From positions 15,894-79,893 of the forward strand of contig UQST01000009.1 of NCBI GenBank assembly GCA_900543815.1: DNA of 64,000 nt, written 5' to 3'. The position numbers and the translations under genes are program-made. This stretch comes from an uncultured Prevotellaceae bacterium (GTDB taxonomy: Bacteria; Bacteroidota; Bacteroidia; Bacteroidales; Bacteroidaceae). The notes under the pieces were generated by a model. It was not told the DNA's origin and made no database searches. It saw only the letters and a list, made by a program, of their open reading frames with translations. Numbering within the stretch: position 1 is the first letter of the stretch; each line of letters begins with the position of its first letter. This document shows, one piece after another, positions 61,628 through 64,000 of the stretch.

Positions 61628-62482
61628 CTAAAAAGGACATATTGCCTTGCAGATTCTGCGTACAAAAGATTCCGCTATTAGACAATAATATCCTTTGTAC
61701 TTTTTCTGCATAGAAAACACTTCTGAAATATTAAGATGGAGAATACGGTAACAAATGCCTTTCCAAACGATTTCTGCTTTTACCAACTTTTCATATTTTT
61801 CTCCATCTTCCAATCTTTGATAATAAATATCACCCTCTGATAATGGTGTCGAAACGTTGCTAAAGAAACTTCCCTCACGATTATAAGACATCACTACATC
61901 CAAAGAAAAAGCGATTGTCGAATTATGTATCACTTCATTATTAAAATATACATCCTCCCCCTTTTTCATAAAAGTACAGAAGCCACCAACAGCATCAAAT
62001 ACGCGACGTTGCATGGCATAGGCCCCCAATCGTAGATTCCACTTTTTGTCCCATAACTCCTTGAATGGAGTTAACAACAATCCTCTATTCTGCAACTTAC
62101 ATCCTTTAGTAACATTGTGCTTATCTAAAATTATGTCATAATTAGCGCATACTAAAGTTGATGAAGGGAAATCCTTCATGAGCTGACACAAAACAGAAAG
62201 ACAGTTTGGAGTGATAGTGTCATCGGCATCAAGAAACATAACCCAGTCACCCTTAGATTGCTTATAGCCAAAATTTCTTGCACGTGAAACCCCACCATTT
62301 TCTTTATCAAAAACGCGCAATCTTTTGTCACGGTAACTATTAACAACAGAAAGACTATTATCAGTGGAACCATCATTGACTACAACTACTTCAAAATCTT
62401 GAAATGTTTGTGAGAATATGGAATCTAATGTTGCTCTGATATAATCTTGTTTATTATATAATGGTATTATAATCGATATCAT
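61628..62482 (-). CDS. Glycosyltransferase family 2
   Basis: 284 aa. GT-A fold: ISIIIPLYNKQDYIRATLDS, then VVVVNDGSTDNSL, DKENGGVSRARNFG and the DxD-type WVMFLDADDTITP. Downstream YAMQRRVFDAVGGF fits GT2. It is very AT-rich. The start at 62482 is the ATG directly preceding the conserved core. Typical of O-antigen or capsule sugar transfer. Confidence 0.93.
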   Translation of the reverse strand: MISIIIPLYNKQDYIRATLDSIFSQTFQDFEVVVVNDGSTDNSLSVVNSYRDKRLRVFDKENGGVSRARNFGYKQSKGDWVMFLDADDTITPNCLSVLCQLMKDFPSSTLVCANYDIILDKHNVTKGCKLQNRGLLLTPFKELWDKKWNLRLGAYAMQRRVFDAVGGFCTFMKKGEDVYFNNEVIHNSTIAFSLDVVMSYNREGSFFSNVSTPLSEGDIYYQRLEDGEKYEKLVKAEIVWKGICYRILHLNISEVFSMQKKYKGYYCLIAESFVRRICKAICPF

Positions 62483-62565
62483 GATTTCTTCTTTTAAATA
62501 ATACATCCCAATATCAAATGGGAACATATAAGCATTGAGAATAGCCCAATCGTAAAATGTGAGGG

Positions 62566-63402
62566 CTAACCCTTATCACGTTTTAGCCAGAAAACAGGGA
62601 ATAAGCATCTCACATGTATTGAAACAAAATGTACGCAAGCCATTACAAGTCCTTTATGCCTCCTATCCAGATGAAACGTCTCCTTTGGCGGCATTCCATT
62701 GGGTTTGTGCATCATCTTCCAGCGTTGGGAGAACGGCACATCAGGGTTGCACCACTTGTCGAAGGTGGCGTGTGCATCGCATTCACCCAATACCCCTCCT
62801 GCCTGATACATCGCTACGCCAGCCTTCTTGGCTCTCATGCCATAATCGAAATCGCCTTTGCTGTGCGTAAAGTAATAATCCAGATTGCCCAGGATATGAT
62901 AAGCCGACTGCGGTATCAGTACAATATTTCCATTGAAATAATCCACAGGAATCAACTTCCCATTGGGTTTGGGCACGATACCACCCTTCACTCTGCCCCC
63001 GTAGGTGACGGATGAGTGGTCAGACGATTCCGTTGCACCTACGATAATAGCCTCCTCATTGGTTCCCTTGGCAGCTTCTGTCAGCACTTCGAGCATGTTG
63101 TCATACACAAAGGTATCATCATTAAGCCACAGATAGAAGTCATAATCCTTGGCTTTGGCTGCTGTATCCCACGCTGTCCACATACCACGGTTCCAGAACA
63201 AATCTCCCTCGCCATGTATAACATTTACTTGTGGAAACTTCTCTGCCACCGCCTCTGGCGTACCGTCCGTACATCCATCATCAGTGAGATAAACCTCCAC
63301 CTGATAACCATCCATCGGCAACAGCCTATACAGCCTCTCCAGGCATTCCAAAGTCTTCTCCCTCCGATTAAATACCGTCAGGAGAACTGCTATTGATTTC
63401 AT
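62566..63402 (-). CDS. Glycosyltransferase family 2 (rhamnosyltransferase-like)
   Basis: 278 aa. SIAVLLTVFNRREKTLECLE, then VYLTDDGCTDGTPEAVAEKF, GDLFWNRGMWTAWDTAAK and the DxD region FYLWLNDDTFVYD. Similar to rhamnosyltransferases of capsule clusters. Its G+C content is near that of the window average, unlike the next gene downstream. Confidence 0.92.
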   Translation of the reverse strand: MKSIAVLLTVFNRREKTLECLERLYRLLPMDGYQVEVYLTDDGCTDGTPEAVAEKFPQVNVIHGEGDLFWNRGMWTAWDTAAKAKDYDFYLWLNDDTFVYDNMLEVLTEAAKGTNEEAIIVGATESSDHSSVTYGGRVKGGIVPKPNGKLIPVDYFNGNIVLIPQSAYHILGNLDYYFTHSKGDFDYGMRAKKAGVAMYQAGGVLGECDAHATFDKWCNPDVPFSQRWKMMHKPNGMPPKETFHLDRRHKGLVMACVHFVSIHVRCLFPVFWLKRDKG

Positions 63403-63414
63403 AATGTATATTGT

Positions 63415-63932
63415 CTAATGACGCTTTTTGTAAACTTTGTAAACTTGTTCTATAAAACCAGCCAAAGTGTTATAGACTCCCACCATCTTGATGGTAAAAG
63501 GTATTGGGGTTTGTACCCTCTCAGACAAAACATCCAATTCAGGTTTATCCATGTTGATAAATTTGTGTAAAGCAACCTTCAGAAAAGGAATTCCATGTTT
63601 TGCAGAACGGAACTCTATACATCTGACATTATTTACACCTTGAGTAAACTCGTGCTGTTCGACATCCCACCTTGACCTGTCAGAATAGACATAATAAACG
63701 GGAGTGTCAGAACAATTGGTTTTCAATATATTCCCCCCCCCCCTACTGACTTTTCACCCTTTAACATACTGTATAATAGAGGAGAGTTGGTTTCTGTACT
63801 ATCTTCTACCAATTTGTCCAAGCTAAACTGTGCGTTGAAACAAATCACCTTTTCGGCCTTCAACTTAGGCCCGAATAAAGCAGAAGCATAACCACCAGCA
63901 GAACTTCCTATTGTTATTACATTTAACTCGCT
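63415..63932 (-). pseudogene. Alpha/beta-hydrolase-like gene split at a G11 tract, 5' end missing
   Basis: The upstream part (63932 to 63733) reads SELNVITIGSSAGGYASALF, with the GxSxGG nucleophile elbow of alpha/beta hydrolases, then CFNAQFSLDKLVEDS. The downstream part (63726 to 63415) reads PVYYVYSDRSRWDVEQHEFTQ in sense and then AKHGIPFLKVALHKFI, containing the expected Asp and His. The two lie in different frames across eleven G (C11 at 63733-63743); twelve or nine G would join them. An in-frame stop at 63933-63935 marks the upstream limit. The gene is truncated, frame-shifted or interrupted before this point. Confidence 0.7.
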
Positions 63933-64000
63933 CTAAATTGGACTTTGATTGAAAATCAAGAAGTTGGGCGTTTGCCTATATTATATAGGTAACAATATGG

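Noticed and set aside
63975..63989. The palindrome CCTATATTATATAGG as an insertion-sequence end
   Set aside because: No terminal inverted repeat partner, transposase or target duplication can be seen inside the window.

Overview
The window looks like a chromosomal segment of a Bacteroidales bacterium, most likely a gut or oral member of Prevotellaceae. The grounds are the many Bacteroidetes-type promoters (TTTG, about 20 nt, then TAnnTTTG), a serine palmitoyltransferase gene, an Rnf operon carrying a long RnfB, DUF4494 and other Bacteroidetes-restricted families, and large secreted proteins with short sorting-domain-like tails ending in NGKK. No rRNA, phage, complete insertion sequence or CRISPR array was seen.

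Layout. 0-1.4 kb: minus-strand housekeeping genes (FKBP isomerase, YgbA-like, YccF). 1.9-12.9 kb: plus-strand run with a SulP transporter, a small protein, an acyltransferase, a 976-aa secreted protein with an amidase-like fold and an inserted golvesin-like domain, a YgiQ radical SAM protein, DUF4494, YggS and an acyl-CoA synthetase. 13.4-33.4 kb: a minus-strand block of secreted proteins, namely a GH20 hexosaminidase, three paralogous ~1300-aa LamG/beta-helix proteins and two paralogous Tat-type metallophosphoesterases, arranged as phosphoesterase-LamG, LamG, phosphoesterase-LamG. 33.9-40.7 kb: galE and the rseC-rnfBCDGEA operon. 40.8-49.4 kb: ispE, an RG-rich secreted protein, a HEAT-like protein, a lipid kinase divergent from serine palmitoyltransferase, a GNAT acetyltransferase, a tRNA-editing-like protein, SUI1, a small conserved gene and a DMT transporter. 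49.4-53.3 kb: serC-serA-DUF1015-yigZ. 53.5-53.8 kb: tRNA-Pro and tRNA-Cys. 54.3-64 kb: a surface-polysaccharide cluster (glycosyltransferases, WecG/TagA/CpsF, a nucleotidyltransferase, an acyltransferase and a hydrolase-like gene), interrupted by an AAA ATPase plus DUF4276 pair that resembles two-gene antiphage modules.

The most unusual signals lie outside the standard genes. (1) Five intergenic loci each hold exactly four copies of a 12-bp near-palindrome (GCAGCGCGCTGC) separated by 10-bp spacers, a strict 22-bp period. A second 22-bp array and a 21-bp array bounded by a 16-bp inverted repeat lie next to two of them. (2) The LamG/phosphoesterase block has internally duplicated LamG domains, a shared leader motif and a nearly identical 423-bp 3' segment in two copies. 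(3) Two polysaccharide-cluster genes are split exactly at G7 and G11 tracts, as in phase-variable contingency genes, although sequencing error is a live alternative. (4) A Bacteroidetes-type repeat has been inserted in frame inside a nucleotidyltransferase.

All calls rest on reading the sequence and protein motifs; no database search was possible.
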